Source: Plenodomus lindquistii (taxonomy: Eukaryota; Ascomycota; Dothideomycetes; Pleosporales; Leptosphaeriaceae). Taken from it: a stretch of 64,000 nt of DNA. Where the stretch lies: the NCBI GenBank assembly GCA_025504975.1, contig JANUWI010000019.1:248001-312000 (forward strand), written 5' to 3'. The notes beneath the pieces were generated by a model, which searched no databases, had not been told where the DNA came from, and saw nothing but the letters and a program-made list of their open reading frames with translations. Positions within the stretch are counted from its first letter, which is position 1. Each line of letters begins with the position of its first letter. The position numbers were made by a program, and so were the translations under genes. Below are positions 22,427 through 34,636 of the stretch, piece by piece.

Positions 22427-24491
22427 CTAATGCCTGCCCTCGAACATTACGAATGATTCTTCCAGCAGTTGCCAGAACGTCTCCACATCAAACCCGCCGT
22501 TGAGCCCTCGTAGCTTCCATGCCTGGCGTTGAAAAAGAGCTGGCTCGGAGACATTCTGGCCTTCGGTCGCCACCTTGCTCACCTTGCTCATCGCACCACT
22601 GTCGTAGAGCTTCAATACATGTACTGCGATGTGATCGATCCACTTCGCTTCAAGACTCTCCATATTGGACTACGGGGGCCTTAGATCCATCATCACATAT
22701 CGTAAAGCCTCCACAATGCACGCCAGATTCAATATGAGGTGTTTGAGCTCATAGTCATAAGCAGAGTCTCGTATTGTCAATCTGAGAGAAGGGAAATCCT
22801 TCTGGAAGAACTGTCCTAGCGCTAAGTGTGTGGGAGTTTTATACCAGCAAATGGATCGCAAGGTATCGATCGGTCCAATGATGAAGGCCAGAAGGATTGG
22901 ACTGTCACGAGAGCCATAGCAGAGGAAGGGTGGCACGCCGTGATCCATAATGCCGGTCGCAACCTCACTTTGGTCGAAAACAATGCCAGCTCCAGACAGA
23001 TCGTTTCTTGGATCACCGAAAGGCTCGTACTAGCTTTTATGCAGTGCAACGCTCTTGGGGCATCAGCTTGTATAATCGCGTACGCTATGGTCCAGTCGTT
23101 ATCCAAAGAACTGTTCGTAGCTCCCTGTCCTGGTGTGATTGCAGACCTATCAATACAACCCACACTAATGTTAAGATTGTTCAGGTATCTGACCATCTCT
23201 TTGACCATCGCTAGAGCTTGCGGTTCAAACGCATTCTCGATGCAGAGCTGAAGTGTTGATGGCCCGTGAGCAGTGCTATGTGGACGTGCTCCATGAGCCA
23301 AAAAGACCCTCAATACCTCAATGGAGGGTATACAAAGTAGAAACACATAGTTCAGAAGTGGTTCAGCACAAATACAAAATGACTCAGCGCGTTTTCCATC
23401 TGGATCGTGGTCCAATCCATGGCAAGCCCAATCTGGGTTGGTCTTATACCGGAAAGTCGCATTGATGTTTGGTACGAGATCCACTGTTTTTCGAAGAGAC
23501 TGTAGATTATACATACCCACTTGGGTTAATATCTTGTTCAGAAGGGGGGTATCCTCTACCCAATCCTTTGTAGCATAAGCTTTATGGAGACCGCTGTCAG
23601 GAGTTGGATACGGATCTACGCAAAATTCCCTTGTGGCCAATCTCAATCCGACTTGATTGTGGTCAAGAGAGCTTTGATTAAGCCAGTCCTTGTCAAAGAC
23701 GTTAGTGAATGCTGAGTAACATGCATCGCATTTGACATACCGATAACCCTTTCAAAACAATCTCCTTGGCCGCCCAAAGGCTGTGCAAAGCATTGGTTGA
23801 TTCCCGTAGACTTTTGAGCTCCTTCGTAGTCCCATGTGTCGAAGCTGCAACAGTCGCCTTGGTACATTTCTCGAGGCTAATCTTGAGGTCGCTGATTTCC
23901 GCTCGCAGTAGTGATGCTTGTAGTTCAGCTTCCTTGCGTGCGTTGTCTATACTCTGCGTGATCTCTTCATGTCGCTCCTCGGCGGTCTCTGATACTTTCA
24001 CAAGACTGTTCGCGATATCCACGTATGCCTCTGTGATTGACTCTTGTGTCCTGACGTGCATTCGTGTCTCCAATTCCTAGCGGTACAAGGGCTAGTCGAT
24101 CCTTCAGGTCGTTGAGCTTCTCGGCGCCCAATACTGCCTTCACGGCTTGACGTATACCCCTCCACTTCCCATTTGAATTCTTGATCTTGACATCGTCCAC
24201 AGCCTGTTGGAGAAGCCGAGCGACTTCGAGGCATTTTTCGCATACGCGATGAAGCTCCTTGTCGTTCTCAGTCCAAGTGGCTTGGGCGGCTCGCAAATCC
24301 GTAGCCGCGGAGGTAGACAGGCGTGCCAGATCATCACTAATAATGACTAGGTCCTCATGTTCGGGTAGGCTGCCGGTTCTTCAAATTGAGTGCGCCTTCG
24401 ACAAAAGCTTGGCTGTGAATTCGACGAATTGTAAGGTGATGCTTACTGCACCCACGATGACGATTGATTCCGTGCTCGATGAACACAACAT
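22427..24491 (-). pseudogene. Decayed ankyrin-like gene with fungal N-terminal domain
   Basis: The start at 24491 (MLCSSSTES) leads into a helical N-terminal domain of the kind found on many fungal ankyrin and STAND proteins: LQFVEFTAKLLSKAHS and EDLVIISDDLARLS, then HRVCEKCLEVARLLQQAVDD. A coiled coil follows (EERHEEITQSIDNARKEAEL). After a 50-60 nt intron with a CTAAC branch site comes a C-terminal part with weak ankyrin-like signals (YKTPTHLALG). The frame is broken several times: TGA at 24381-24383; a shift with an in-frame TAG at 24077-24079 before ELETRMHV; a frame change near 23020-23045; and TAG at 22670-22672, with matching frame continuing as NMESLEAKWIDHIA. No introns of workable size explain these. 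Whether each break is real or an unseen intron varies, but the set strongly suggests a dead gene. Confidence 0.65.
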
Positions 24492-25426
24492 AAGCACAGC
24501 CTTGCGTAAAGAAAACTTTGGGGCCCCGCGCAGTGTTGCAACTCACAAAAGTGACACAGAAGGGGAATGGCAAGGGGTTAAATTGTAGCCGTCGCCTACA
24601 AGTTCTGGTAGATATGTAAATGTTCGTTCATCAGAACATCAAAGCCATGGTATAGAGTCTGCGCGTTTGACCGAGAAGAAGGCTGAGCCTGTCAACCGAT
24701 GAGCATGCATGCATGCAGTCTGCCTTGCGACGTTCCAACGACAACGTGTCATGGCAGTGCCACAGGAGATCACACACCCCAACTCATTCTTGAATATTTC
24801 GTACGCACTTTTCAGTGGATCTCTGCCGAAAAGTTTACAACATGGCATGCTATCATGTCGAATGATACTGTCAAGACGAAACCAATATTGAAAAGAAGTG
24901 TACCTTCCATTCGAATGAATGAGCCATGACATCATGTCTGACCGTACCTCTCTACATCTCCAGCGCAAGACCAGGTCCAATCAAAGATGAAATCGCGTTG
25001 TCAGGCGAGCTCTACACACATCACGCGAAAGAGCACGTTCATTTAACACTACTCACTGCGCAAACCTTTCACCACCTTGGTAGTGGTAAGATCTAGCTAC
25101 GGTAAGAATTTAGAAGCTTCAAAACGCAACATAGTCTAACTATCTTAGTATCGTAAAGAGTACACATATTCATCATGCGTTGATCCGAGCACGCGGTAGT
25201 GCTCAGTGAAGACCATGATGGGCATCCTCATCAAGTGGTGGTACTTGAAGAAAATTAAGTTCCTTCGTACAGTGCACCAAATTACCTCAAACCATAAGAT
25301 GGCAAAGTTGCATCCAGTCTGAATGGTCCGAATGCTGACGGTCGAGCGTCTAATAAATTAATTAACCAGCGCCTATGTGCGATTCTATACCCGAACGAAA
25401 AGACCCTACGCCGCTCCCAACCCCCG
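24492..25426. other. Intergenic region
   Basis: This lies between the decayed ankyrin-like gene and the 3' end of the ABC transporter. Several short open frames lack motifs. No gene is called. Confidence 0.45.
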
Positions 25427-28400
25427 TTATTGCGGCGCGCCCATCGCCTGCAGATTTGCCAACTGACTATAAACCCCACGCTTCGCAATCAAATCCTCAT
25501 GCCGTCCCTTCTCCACAATCTTCCCTTGGTCAAACACGTATATGCAATCGGCGTGCTGGATCGTACTCAGACGATGCGCGATTGCAATGGTGGTCCGGCC
25601 CATTGCTGCGGCGTCGAGTGCGGCTTGGACTACGCGCTCAGAGGTTGAGTCGAGTGCTGAGGTGGCTTCGTCTAGGAGGAGGATTTTCGGGTTGCGGAGG
25701 AGCGCACGGGCAATTGCTATGCGTTGGCGTTGGCCACCGGAGAGGAGGGCACCTTTTGCGCCGACGAGGGTGTTAAAGCCGTCGGGAAGGGAGGTTATGA
25801 ATCTATAGTTGTGTCAATTGGACATGTTTTGAGCGGGAGAGGCATGTAGCTGTCACTCACTCATGAATATTGGCGTCTTTACAGGCTTGTATGACTGCCT
25901 CGTCGCTCATGTCTTCCTTATCAGCCAGGATGTTCTCCTTGATTGTGCCGGTGTAGAGCGTGGTTTCTTGACTGACAATGGCGACTTGTGCGCGGTAGTC
26001 CTGGATGTTGTAGTCTCTGATATCGACGCCATCAATGATGACGCCACCCTCGTTGGGATCGTAAAAGCGCTCGAGAAGCTGCATTACCGTACTCTTGCCA
26101 CTTCCAGATGCACCAACAAGCGCGATAAACTGGCCAGGCTCAGCTGCGAGGCTGATACCGCGCAAAACGCGATGGTCTGGTCGTCCTGGGTATGTAAAGC
26201 GTACATTCTGTAGCTCAATACGACCGGTGAGCGTATCAATCCGCTTCCCATCAGGGGACCAGTGGTCAATCTTGGGGATTCGGTTGAGGAAAGACTTGAG
26301 TAGCTTGGCAGCGTCTCGTGCCTCACCCATGTCTGGTGCAAAGGAGAATATAGCACCAGCTGACTGAGCACCGTTGATGATGGCAGAGTAGACGATGAAG
26401 AACTGCAAGACAGTGTACTCCTGCTTGAACATAAGGCCACCACCATACCAGAAGACCAGTGCGAAAATGAACATTTGCAAGCCTTGCGCTATTGCATATA
26501 GAACAGCGGACACGTTGGTGAACTTCATGTTACCTTGTGCTTGTTGATCAAGTTTGTTGTGGTATTCGGACAGGAGATGCTTTTCAAGCGACAGTGAAGC
26601 CACGGTACGAATCGAAGATGCAGCTTCACAGGCGAAGGATGCAGCGGCCGACGTCTCTTTTGTACGCTTCTCCATCCGGACGAGTGCGTAGAAACGGAAG
26701 TAGCCACAGCCGAGAACAATTGGGATAGTCGCCGAGCAAACGAGCGCCAGCTTCCATCCAAAAGAGCACGCCACAATGATGGCGACGAAAATGGAGGATG
26801 CAGCGCTGACAATGGTACCGAGCGTTGAACCGCTGAGACCTGCGAGTCGGTTTGCTTCTGAGGATAGGAAATTGGACAGGGCACCGGATGTGACTGTGTC
26901 ACCGTCGAAGAACTCCATATCCTGGCGAAGCATGGCACCGAAGGCGCGCTGCCGGACGTTGCCAACGAGACGGGCCGATCCCCTTGATAGCGTCATACCT
27001 TGGACGTAGTAGAAAAAACCGATAACGAGTCCAAGCATGAGGAACATCCAGCACCAAAAGCTGATGTTGAGCCCACCGAGAGACGTGCCTGGAGACAAGA
27101 GCGAGTTGATCGAATTACCGAGGAAGATGGCCTGAATAGCTGGATTACAACCAGCGAGAAAGCTAGCGACCAGACCAATAGTCATGGTCATGTGCTCGCC
27201 CTTGTTCATCTCCCAACTGAACTTCACAAGCTCCCATGTCCCGTATTCCTTCTCTTTCTGATCATTTTTGGCAGCGAACTCTGATGGCGCAGACGTCACA
27301 GTCCGGATGAGAGCAAGCCTCTCTGCGTCTTTCTCGTTCAGACCCTGCTTTTCGACATCCCGGATGGCCTGCTCCGCATTGATCGGCTTGTTTTTCGCTG
27401 TCAGCTCTTGTGCCCGGACAAGGCTGGCGTAAATGGCGTTCAAATTGATAAGCTCTTGGTGAGTTCCTTGTTCGACAATGCGACCCAATGCCATTACAAC
27501 GATGTTGTCGGCTTTCTTGATAGTGGACAATCTGTGAGCAATTACAATGGTTGTCCGACCCTGCGATGCGCGATCGAGCGCCTCTTGTACTGCACTCTCA
27601 GACTTGGTATCCAGAGCAGCGGTAGCCTCATCGAGAAGAAGAATCTTAGGGTCTGAGACGATAGCGCGAGCGATGGCGATACGTTGCTTCTGTCCTCCCG
27701 AAAGCAAGTTACCACGTTCGCCAACCTTAGTCTGGTATTTCTCTGGGAGCTCGCTGATAAAGTCGTGGGCGTTGGCGATCTTGGCAGCCTTCTCAATGAG
27801 TTCCATCTTCTTCTCCTCTGATACGTTGGCGTGTTCGGTATTGACCAAGCCGTGTACTATACTCTCATAGATGGTGGTGCTGAACAAGACTGGTTCCTGG
27901 CTCACAATAGCCATGTGTTGCCGGAGCCACCTCAAGTTCAGTGTCGTGATGTCTTTGCCGTCCAGATAAATTTCTCCTTCCATGGGTAGGTAGAAGCGCT
28001 CCAAAAGTCCTACAATTGTCGATTTTCCCGAACCAGATGCGCCTACTAGAGCAATCATCTTGCCGCTAGGTACACTCAGGTTGAAGTCCGACAGGACCAC
28101 GGTGTCGGGCCGAGACGGGTAAATGTGCTTGAGATTCCTGAACTCGAGGTTGCCGATGAAGTTTCCGGGGATCTCGCCGTCGTCCGTTTCGGGGTCGATT
28201 GGCGAGTTGCGCTCGATGGTGTTGAAGACCTTTGTAGCAGCTGCGGTTGCACCGCCAAAGGCTTGGAGATGAGGTAAATTCTGTCCGATAGAGAAACCTG
28301 CGATCATCAAAGCCATGACGACGGTCAGGATATTCGATACACCAAGTTCGCCTTGGTCGAGAAAGCGCTTTCCCTGCCAGAACGCCAAAGCATATTGCAA

Positions 28401-29303
28401 GTTCAGTATACCCATCATTCCAGCGATCATCAAAGACAGCCAGAACTTGGCCTTGAAGTCAAACTTGGATGCGCGATCTACGAAGGACTTATACTTCTCC
28501 TCAAGGCGCTTCTGGGTACCGAAAGCGGCAACGTTTCGTGCCGAAGCCAAAACTTCTTCTGCCAAGGATGCAGCGGTGGCGTACTCATCGACGGACAATG
28601 TCTGTGCCTTTCTCATAAACGTGCCGTTGATACCCATCATCATGATTAGAGCAAAAGTAGCCGCCAACATGATGAGAGAGAGCTTCCATGAGCGAACAAA
28701 TCCAACGATCAGTGCGGAAACAAACATGGAAACACCGGTGACGAAAAGACCAATCTTTTGCCCTATTCCATCCTGAACTAGGTTCATGTCAGAGCTAATA
28801 CGCGTCGTGATCTCTCCAGATCCAAGGAAGTCGAAAAAGGCAATGTTTTGCCTGAAAATAGCGCGCAAGTAGAGTTCGCGAATCTGCTGCGTAATGCGTT
28901 CGCCAGTGTACGAGAAGCCGACGATGCTTATGTAAGAAGTGACGAATGATCCGACGCCAAGGTATACAAAGTACAGCGTAAAAGTGTTGATCTGATCCTG
29001 GAATGTCGAGGCCGCGTTGGCGTCGACTGAGAAACTAGTGAAAGTGCCTGCAAAGCTGCCATATACGAGCGTCATGAGAGGCATAACTGCACCAGCTGCG
29101 ATACTGGCAATGAGCGCAAGAATCATGACGATGATGTCCTTGCGGCTGGCATATCGAAACAACGCAAAGTAGCCCACTGTGAGGTTTGGTGCATTCGTTT
29201 GTCGGTCCATGATCTCCTTCTCTTGCTCGCTGAGGCCAGCTGCGATTTGTTTGACCTCCTCCTCCGCTACACCGGTCACCGTTGCTCCTGTAGTAGTCGC
29301 CAT
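25427..29303 (-). CDS. ABCB-type multidrug exporter, full transporter
   Basis: Exons 25861-29303 and 25427-25802 give 1272 residues in the order TMD1-NBD1-TMD2-NBD2, the full P-glycoprotein plan (Pmd1/Mdr1-like family), with both halves complete. NBD1 has Walker A VGASGSGKST, signature LLSGGQKQRIAIARA, Walker B ILLLDEATAALD and the switch His in VIAHRLST. NBD2 has the same Walker A. Its signature LSGGQRQR, its Walker B and IAIAHRLST are completed by the last exon. Each TMD carries about six hydrophobic spans. The protein should use ATP to export hydrophobic compounds across the plasma membrane. The substrate cannot be read from sequence; defence against fungicides or plant compounds and metabolite export are both possible. 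No metabolite cluster flanks it. All catalytic residues I can see are intact. Confidence 0.96.
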
Positions 29304-30500
29304 GCTGAAGTCCAGAGCACGGGGTGGTGTTGATGTTGACTAGGGGTGAATGTGTCGGATCACCCTTGAGAAAGGGAACGCGATGAGGAGGAGAAACAGG
29401 CTCCTATATTTGGGGAGACGCGAATGTCAAGGGCGCCACTGACCACTAGACCTGGAAAGAGAGAGGCGAGCCGTCGCCCGAGCTTGTAACGGCCAGACCA
29501 GATCGGGGCTAATGAGCGGTGACAAGCCTCTCGGTTAGAGTCTTTGTGCTTAGTCCTGGTATCCACTTGTTAAGATCTTGACCTCATTCGTCCGGGTGGA
29601 AACGAATACGGCTATACGATGGACGGTTCACGTGAAACGTTACTCAAGCCTCATAGCATTCGAGACGTCGTTACAATCTCTCTGAGCTGTGAGCAGAAAT
29701 ACTAAGAGACGAGTGATGGAAGCTGCAATGATGAAGTGGCAAACAAGCTAAGCGAAAGCGAGATTAGCAGTCCACGCGATAGATCACAGTCAAGAATGCA
29801 GGCAGCAACGAGGTGAGATGTTATGCAGGCTCATCACTTTCAGTCCCGCCTACCATTGTCATAGATGTATTCGGGGACCGAACGCCTCGTCCCCACCACT
29901 GACATTCGGATTGTAGTGTGTGCGAGGCGTGCGATGAATCCGAAAACCAAAGCGGTAAGGTCGGGTGTTCGGGAGATTCTACGTCCCGAGATTTCGCAGA
30001 CAGCACCTCAAGCGACCACCAACACCACCAGGGCACGCCCGTGCGTGCAAGGGCGGTCCATTTGAACCCATCGAATCCAACGCCACAACTCGGTATGTAC
30101 GATGTTGGAAACTTATGCGATCCCCTGGTGTTACTCCCACCGCAGCACTTCCTGCGGGAGGGATTAGGCAACAATCTCTTGTAGTGTTGCAACGCAAATG
30201 CGGGTTGATATGAGACCCGAGCGACGAAGGATGCTGACTTGCATTAAGCGACATTTGCCAGTGACGTTGAACGCTGCTGCCTGAGGATAGATTAGCTGAC
30301 CATTTCCTCCATGGTGTCCACGTCCGTGAGCTATTGAGTCGCCCAAATTCTAAGCGATGAATCGTTATGAGCAACATCTGGAACTTGGTCAGGTTGAAAA
30401 TCCTCCAGATAAGCCATTACAACACTTCCATTTCGAACATGTTTCATACACTCTCTCATAAGAGACGTGGAATTGCATAGTCTATTCATTCAAGCGCGAT
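29304..30500. other. Intergenic region
   Basis: This is the upstream region of the ABC transporter and the 3' flank of the C69 peptidase gene. Overlapping short frames around 29.8-30.4 kb on both strands have no recognisable content. Confidence 0.45.
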
Positions 30501-32072
30501 CTATCGTCGAGCATTAGTCTGTCGCCGAAACCTACTTGTCATGGTCTGTTGGTCCGCAGGCAGATCGGGGTCCCACCCAACCAGACAGTTCACGGTCTCC
30601 GCTCCAAGCCCAGGATCGTTGATGCGCGATCCTGATGGCATGCGGAACTGTCCTGTAAGCTTGATATACGCATCGAGCGCATCGACTATAGTCTTCCCAA
30701 GGCCTAACGCTTTTTCCGCCCTGGCATGTGAATAGAAAGTCAGAAGGTCAATCGCATGTTCGCGTTGGCCATTCTCTACGAGTAAGCGAGCGCTGCTTTC
30801 CACCCATTCGATATCGCTGAACGACGAGTTCTCGAAGCCGTGCAGCATCTTCTGCACAATCGGTAGATATGACTCTGGGTCTGAGCAAGTATAATAAAGC
30901 ACTTGCTTGAAGATGCGTCCGGCGAAGTGCGAAGCTTCCTGGAATTGATAGTCCACGTCTAGAAACGTCGATGCAGCATCCTTATACAAGTATCGGTGGA
31001 GACCATACTCTGGAGGGATGCTGCTAACACCAAGCCACCATGGGTTGAAAGGTGCGGTCACAGAACCTGTTGGTGCCACCCAGATCCTGTACAAATCTGG
31101 ATCTATGTCCGCGTGCAATGAGACGACTTGCCCGTAGCCTGCTTCGTCATCAGAAATGCGATAGTCGCGCACACGCTCGATCAAGTCTTTCTCCGTCACA
31201 GGGGCCATGGCAAGTGTCGCGTTCTCAAGAGCGGCCTGAGACATGTATTTTGCGCCTCCATCTCTGGCAGTATAGCCTTCTGCCTGATAGGCATACGCCT
31301 TGAAAATGTTGAAGGGCTCCGTTCCGTTGGGGTTCCAATATCCTTGCTCGATGGCAAAAGAGACAATGTTTGGCGATCCGGCATAGTCAGAACTGTTGGC
31401 AAAGTCGACAGGAAATTCCTCAATGTATCCAGGGTAGAGGACGCGAACATCGTTGTCGCCGAGACGCTCAGCAGCCCAGAGCTTCTGACCTCCAGACATC
31501 TCCCATACCACCCATCCTTCATTGGCATCCGCAATCAAGTGAGTGTTACCGCCATAATCAGCATAGCCGTACTCCGCGATCATTTCGCCAATGAGATCAA
31601 CGCCCTCCCGTGCCGTGCTAGCACGCTCCAACACCACTCTCGCCAGATCCGAGTATTGCAGGCCCATCTGTGGGTTCGGCGTCATGGCGATCAGATCGTC
31701 TCGATTTTGCGCCCAAACGTCCCGCACAGCGACACCCTTCTCGTTCAGTCCTCCGTTGGTCAACGGTGCGGGAAAGCCTTCATAGTCGCTGTATTCCATG
31801 GAGAGATATCGGAAAGTGTGAAGCGCTTGGGAGATGTTCATCATTTGTCCAGGCATAGACGCGTCCTCGGTGACCCCAACTGTCATTGTCGCATTGGGAG
31901 GATGGTCTTTTGCTGGAAACAGCTCAAGCCAGTGGGATGAGACCTCTTCTCCCGTTCCACCCACCATGACGCTGCCATCTGCTGTTAGACCTTTGCCAAC
32001 ATAGAACGCATAGCTGGCGGACGCTGTCTTGGGGAGACATAGTAGCGATAGTAGAATCAGGTTGGCGATCAT
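30501..32072 (-). CDS. Secreted peptidase C69 family protein (dipeptidase-like)
   Basis: An intronless frame of 523 residues. A signal peptide (MIANLILLSLLCLPKTASA) should be cut before Ser20. The mature chain has the C69/Ntn-hydrolase pattern: YVGKGLTADGSVMVGGTGEE at the front, GGLNEKGVAVRDVWAQNR, a domain with YGYADYGGNTHLIADANEGW (the usual place of an autocatalytic or active-site neighbourhood), and later GYGQVVSLHADIDPDLYRIW. In bacterial PepD enzymes the mature chain starts with the nucleophile Cys; here the aligned residue is Ser. Several N-glycosylation sequons occur (NAT, NIS, NGT). It probably hydrolyses small peptides or amides outside the cell or in the vacuole, but activity with a Ser nucleophile is unproven. 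Confidence 0.85.
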   Translation of the reverse strand: MIANLILLSLLCLPKTASASYAFYVGKGLTADGSVMVGGTGEEVSSHWLELFPAKDHPPNATMTVGVTEDASMPGQMMNISQALHTFRYLSMEYSDYEGFPAPLTNGGLNEKGVAVRDVWAQNRDDLIAMTPNPQMGLQYSDLARVVLERASTAREGVDLIGEMIAEYGYADYGGNTHLIADANEGWVVWEMSGGQKLWAAERLGDNDVRVLYPGYIEEFPVDFANSSDYAGSPNIVSFAIEQGYWNPNGTEPFNIFKAYAYQAEGYTARDGGAKYMSQAALENATLAMAPVTEKDLIERVRDYRISDDEAGYGQVVSLHADIDPDLYRIWVAPTGSVTAPFNPWWLGVSSIPPEYGLHRYLYKDAASTFLDVDYQFQEASHFAGRIFKQVLYYTCSDPESYLPIVQKMLHGFENSSFSDIEWVESSARLLVENGQREHAIDLLTFYSHARAEKALGLGKTIVDALDAYIKLTGQFRMPSGSRINDPGLGAETVNCLVGWDPDLPADQQTMTSRFRRQTNARR

Positions 32073-33540
32073 GGTGCTGGCGAATTGCCTGCTGTGGCAG
32101 CGGTCGCAGTATATCGACGAGTGTGGAGTGGCTCTTTAGTAGCTTTTATCATCCAGCAAGAGTGGGGTTGGATTAAAGCTACTCAGATCTCCCAGCCATC
32201 TCGGTGCGGCTCTTCCAGGAAATTTGTTCCTAGACTGACCATTCTGAACCGTGAAAGCGCCGCTTGGCCTACGCAAATAAGTGGGGTGAAAGCTTGAGTA
32301 AGTAAGCCGCATGCACGCTAGTCCCTATACTCTCTACATAGTATGTGCGGAGCACGACTGCTGCATCATTGTGTCGTCTTCACGATCAAGAAGTCCACTT
32401 GTAAGTGCGACGTACGGTGTGTATAAGTCGACTTCTCGGATTGATAGGGTTGAGATCGTGTCATCTCCTCTTGTAATTTCTTCCGCCAGGTGAGGGAATG
32501 CTACCCTAACGGCATAAATTGTATGTACGCCTGACGCGCTTGATCTTACCATTGAGCAGGCGGAGTTAGATCTTCAGACCACTCTGAGCTAGACTGCCTT
32601 GTATACAAGGTAGACAGGTAGGTATATGAAGCTCTCGCAATTTCTCTCTGCGTTCCCATATACTGTTTACTCACTACATCTCAATCTTCATCCCCATTCA
32701 TCCAGTCAGTTTCTCATCATAACCTCTCCTCTAGCATACCTACCATCCTGCCACAACAGAATCTACACCGCAAGCGCCCATTACGACCGTCTCTTTCACT
32801 TCCACTGCTCAAGCAAAAGCATAGGAAGCCACCAGCTCAAACAATCCTACCTCTTCTTTTCCCATTGGTCCTGACAGGTTGTTCCGGCGGTAGCAACGCC
32901 TCCAACGGCATCTACGAATTTAGGATCTAAGAACAAGCCGCCAGAGACGGAAGCGTAGACTGTCTCTTCTCTTCTTCCCCGTCGTTGAAGAAACCGACGA
33001 CCGAGGATCTCACGATGAATGCGCTGTTTGAGGCGGCGGCGGATCATGTAGAGTAAGAGGGTGTCCATATTGGTCCGTGTGGGGCGGAGACAATAGTTGG
33101 GAATGAAGATACGATTCAGGCGTTAAATGTGGAGGTTTTGAAACGATTAAGCGACAAACATTCATAGAAAGATGCAGAGTGACTGTCATTGATGGTGAAG
33201 GAGAAATATTCTTGTGATATTAGATAGGTAGTAGGTAGGTGTATGACGAAAATGAGATGCGATGCGATGCGCAGTGCCTGTGTGGTGTCTAATGCTATGT
33301 ATGACAAAAGAAAAAAAAAGTAATCTGTATGCTGTGCTACTCTACTCTACTATCCAGCCAAGCCCGATTCCAAATCCAATGCTTGCAAAATTTCCAGCAC
33401 AGAAAACAAACTGACAACAATGCTATGGTATCGTATGCGATCCGCGACTCCCAAAAAAACGCCCTTACACCCTTCAATGCTCCTCTGCTTGTACTTTGGC
33501 CTCTCCAACATGATTTGGAAAGTCGATCCATGCGAGACGA
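32073..33540. other. Intergenic region
   Basis: No confident gene. A 73-codon frame on the minus strand (32847-33068, MDTLLLYMIRRRLKQR...) is Arg-rich and could be a tiny gene, but it has no motif or splice support. The region from 33150 has several short TAGGTAGGT-like and A-rich tracts. Confidence 0.4.
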
Positions 33541-34636
33541 TCACGGACACGTCAAACTCCTCGTCCTGACACTCTTTCCCAGGCCTAGCACCTCTCCCCT
33601 CAACGCTTTTGGCGTCCTAGCCCGCGCCCAACACTGTAGCGCAACTCTTCTCATCATCTCCACCTCCTCGTCTTTCATCCTCAATTGTCGCTTAGCCAGC
33701 TTGCTCTTCCTCAGCTTAACGCCCTTTTCCTCGGCCGTCTGACCAGGAGCATGCACAGCTACAGGATGCGTCATGCCTCTTTTCTGTGCCGGACGTTCAT
33801 CCACTGGACTCGAGACTAGCGATTCAAGATTCACGCACTCTGCGATGAGCGCTTGAATACCGGCTGAGAGTCGTGTGGCGCGCGAGAGAATGTAGGACCA
33901 GATATCTGGGCCTTCCCAAAAGGGGTCGTTGACGACGGCGTCTCGTAGCGCGGGGAGGATGTGTGGAATGGGAGGCAACGCTCTATCGTCGCCTCCTTCA
34001 ACCATTCCACTTTCGCTGCCATCCACGACTCCCTCCCCTGGACTTGCAACGCCGGCCGTGCTCAGCAAACTCGCTGCGATTGTCAGGCGGATATGTGAAT
34101 CTGTGCTGAGTGTCTCGGTCACTACGCATGCGGGGCAGCCACGTGTATGACACCAGTCGCTCTCCTCAGTGATGAAGCATTGTAGACAGAGAAATGCACC
34201 GCGCGCTTCTCCCGCAAATGCAAGTTCGAGGTCTGAAGGGCGCGGTGAGCAGAGCGCAGCTGAGGCGAGTGTCGACGCGCGCGAGAAGAGCGTTACAACG
34301 GGCACGATGAGGGCATGCAGGATGTCGCGGTGTAGCATGAACGTTCGCTTGGCCTCGTCATCGCATTGTGCGTGGGAGGAGCAGAATCTATGAGATGTGG
34401 TTGTTAGCCCTTGTCGCGTGCGTGTGTGATGCATGGCAGCGCGCAGCAGGATCCCTATACCCATATCCGCGACCCCACCAACAGCCAGGCAGATAGACTC
34501 AAGAATAAACAAAAGAACAAACATACCCATCCTCCCCACTCAAATACCGTCTCAACACCCTAAACGCCTGCGACGACTCCAGCGCCGCAACATCCTCATG
34601 TGGGATCGCAAACGGACTCTGCATCGTAACAGCCAT
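33541..34636 (-). CDS. Hypothetical protein with Cys-rich motif
   Basis: Exons 34527-34636 and 33541-34387 give 318 residues. The first exon (MAVTMQSPFAIPHEDV, then FRVLRRYLSGEDG) joins in frame across a GTATGT...CATAG intron. The middle contains a run of five cysteines, C-x2-C-x8-C-x4-C-x2-C, in the segment between FLCLQC and CPACVV, which looks able to bind a metal. This is followed by Gly/Ser-rich and Pro-rich segments. The C-terminal third is basic and helical (RKSKLAKRQLRMKDEEVEMM). I do not recognise the family and see no signal peptide or membrane span. Confidence 0.72.

Noticed and set aside
32847..33068. 73-codon Arg-rich gene
   Set aside because: Nothing beyond an open frame supports it.
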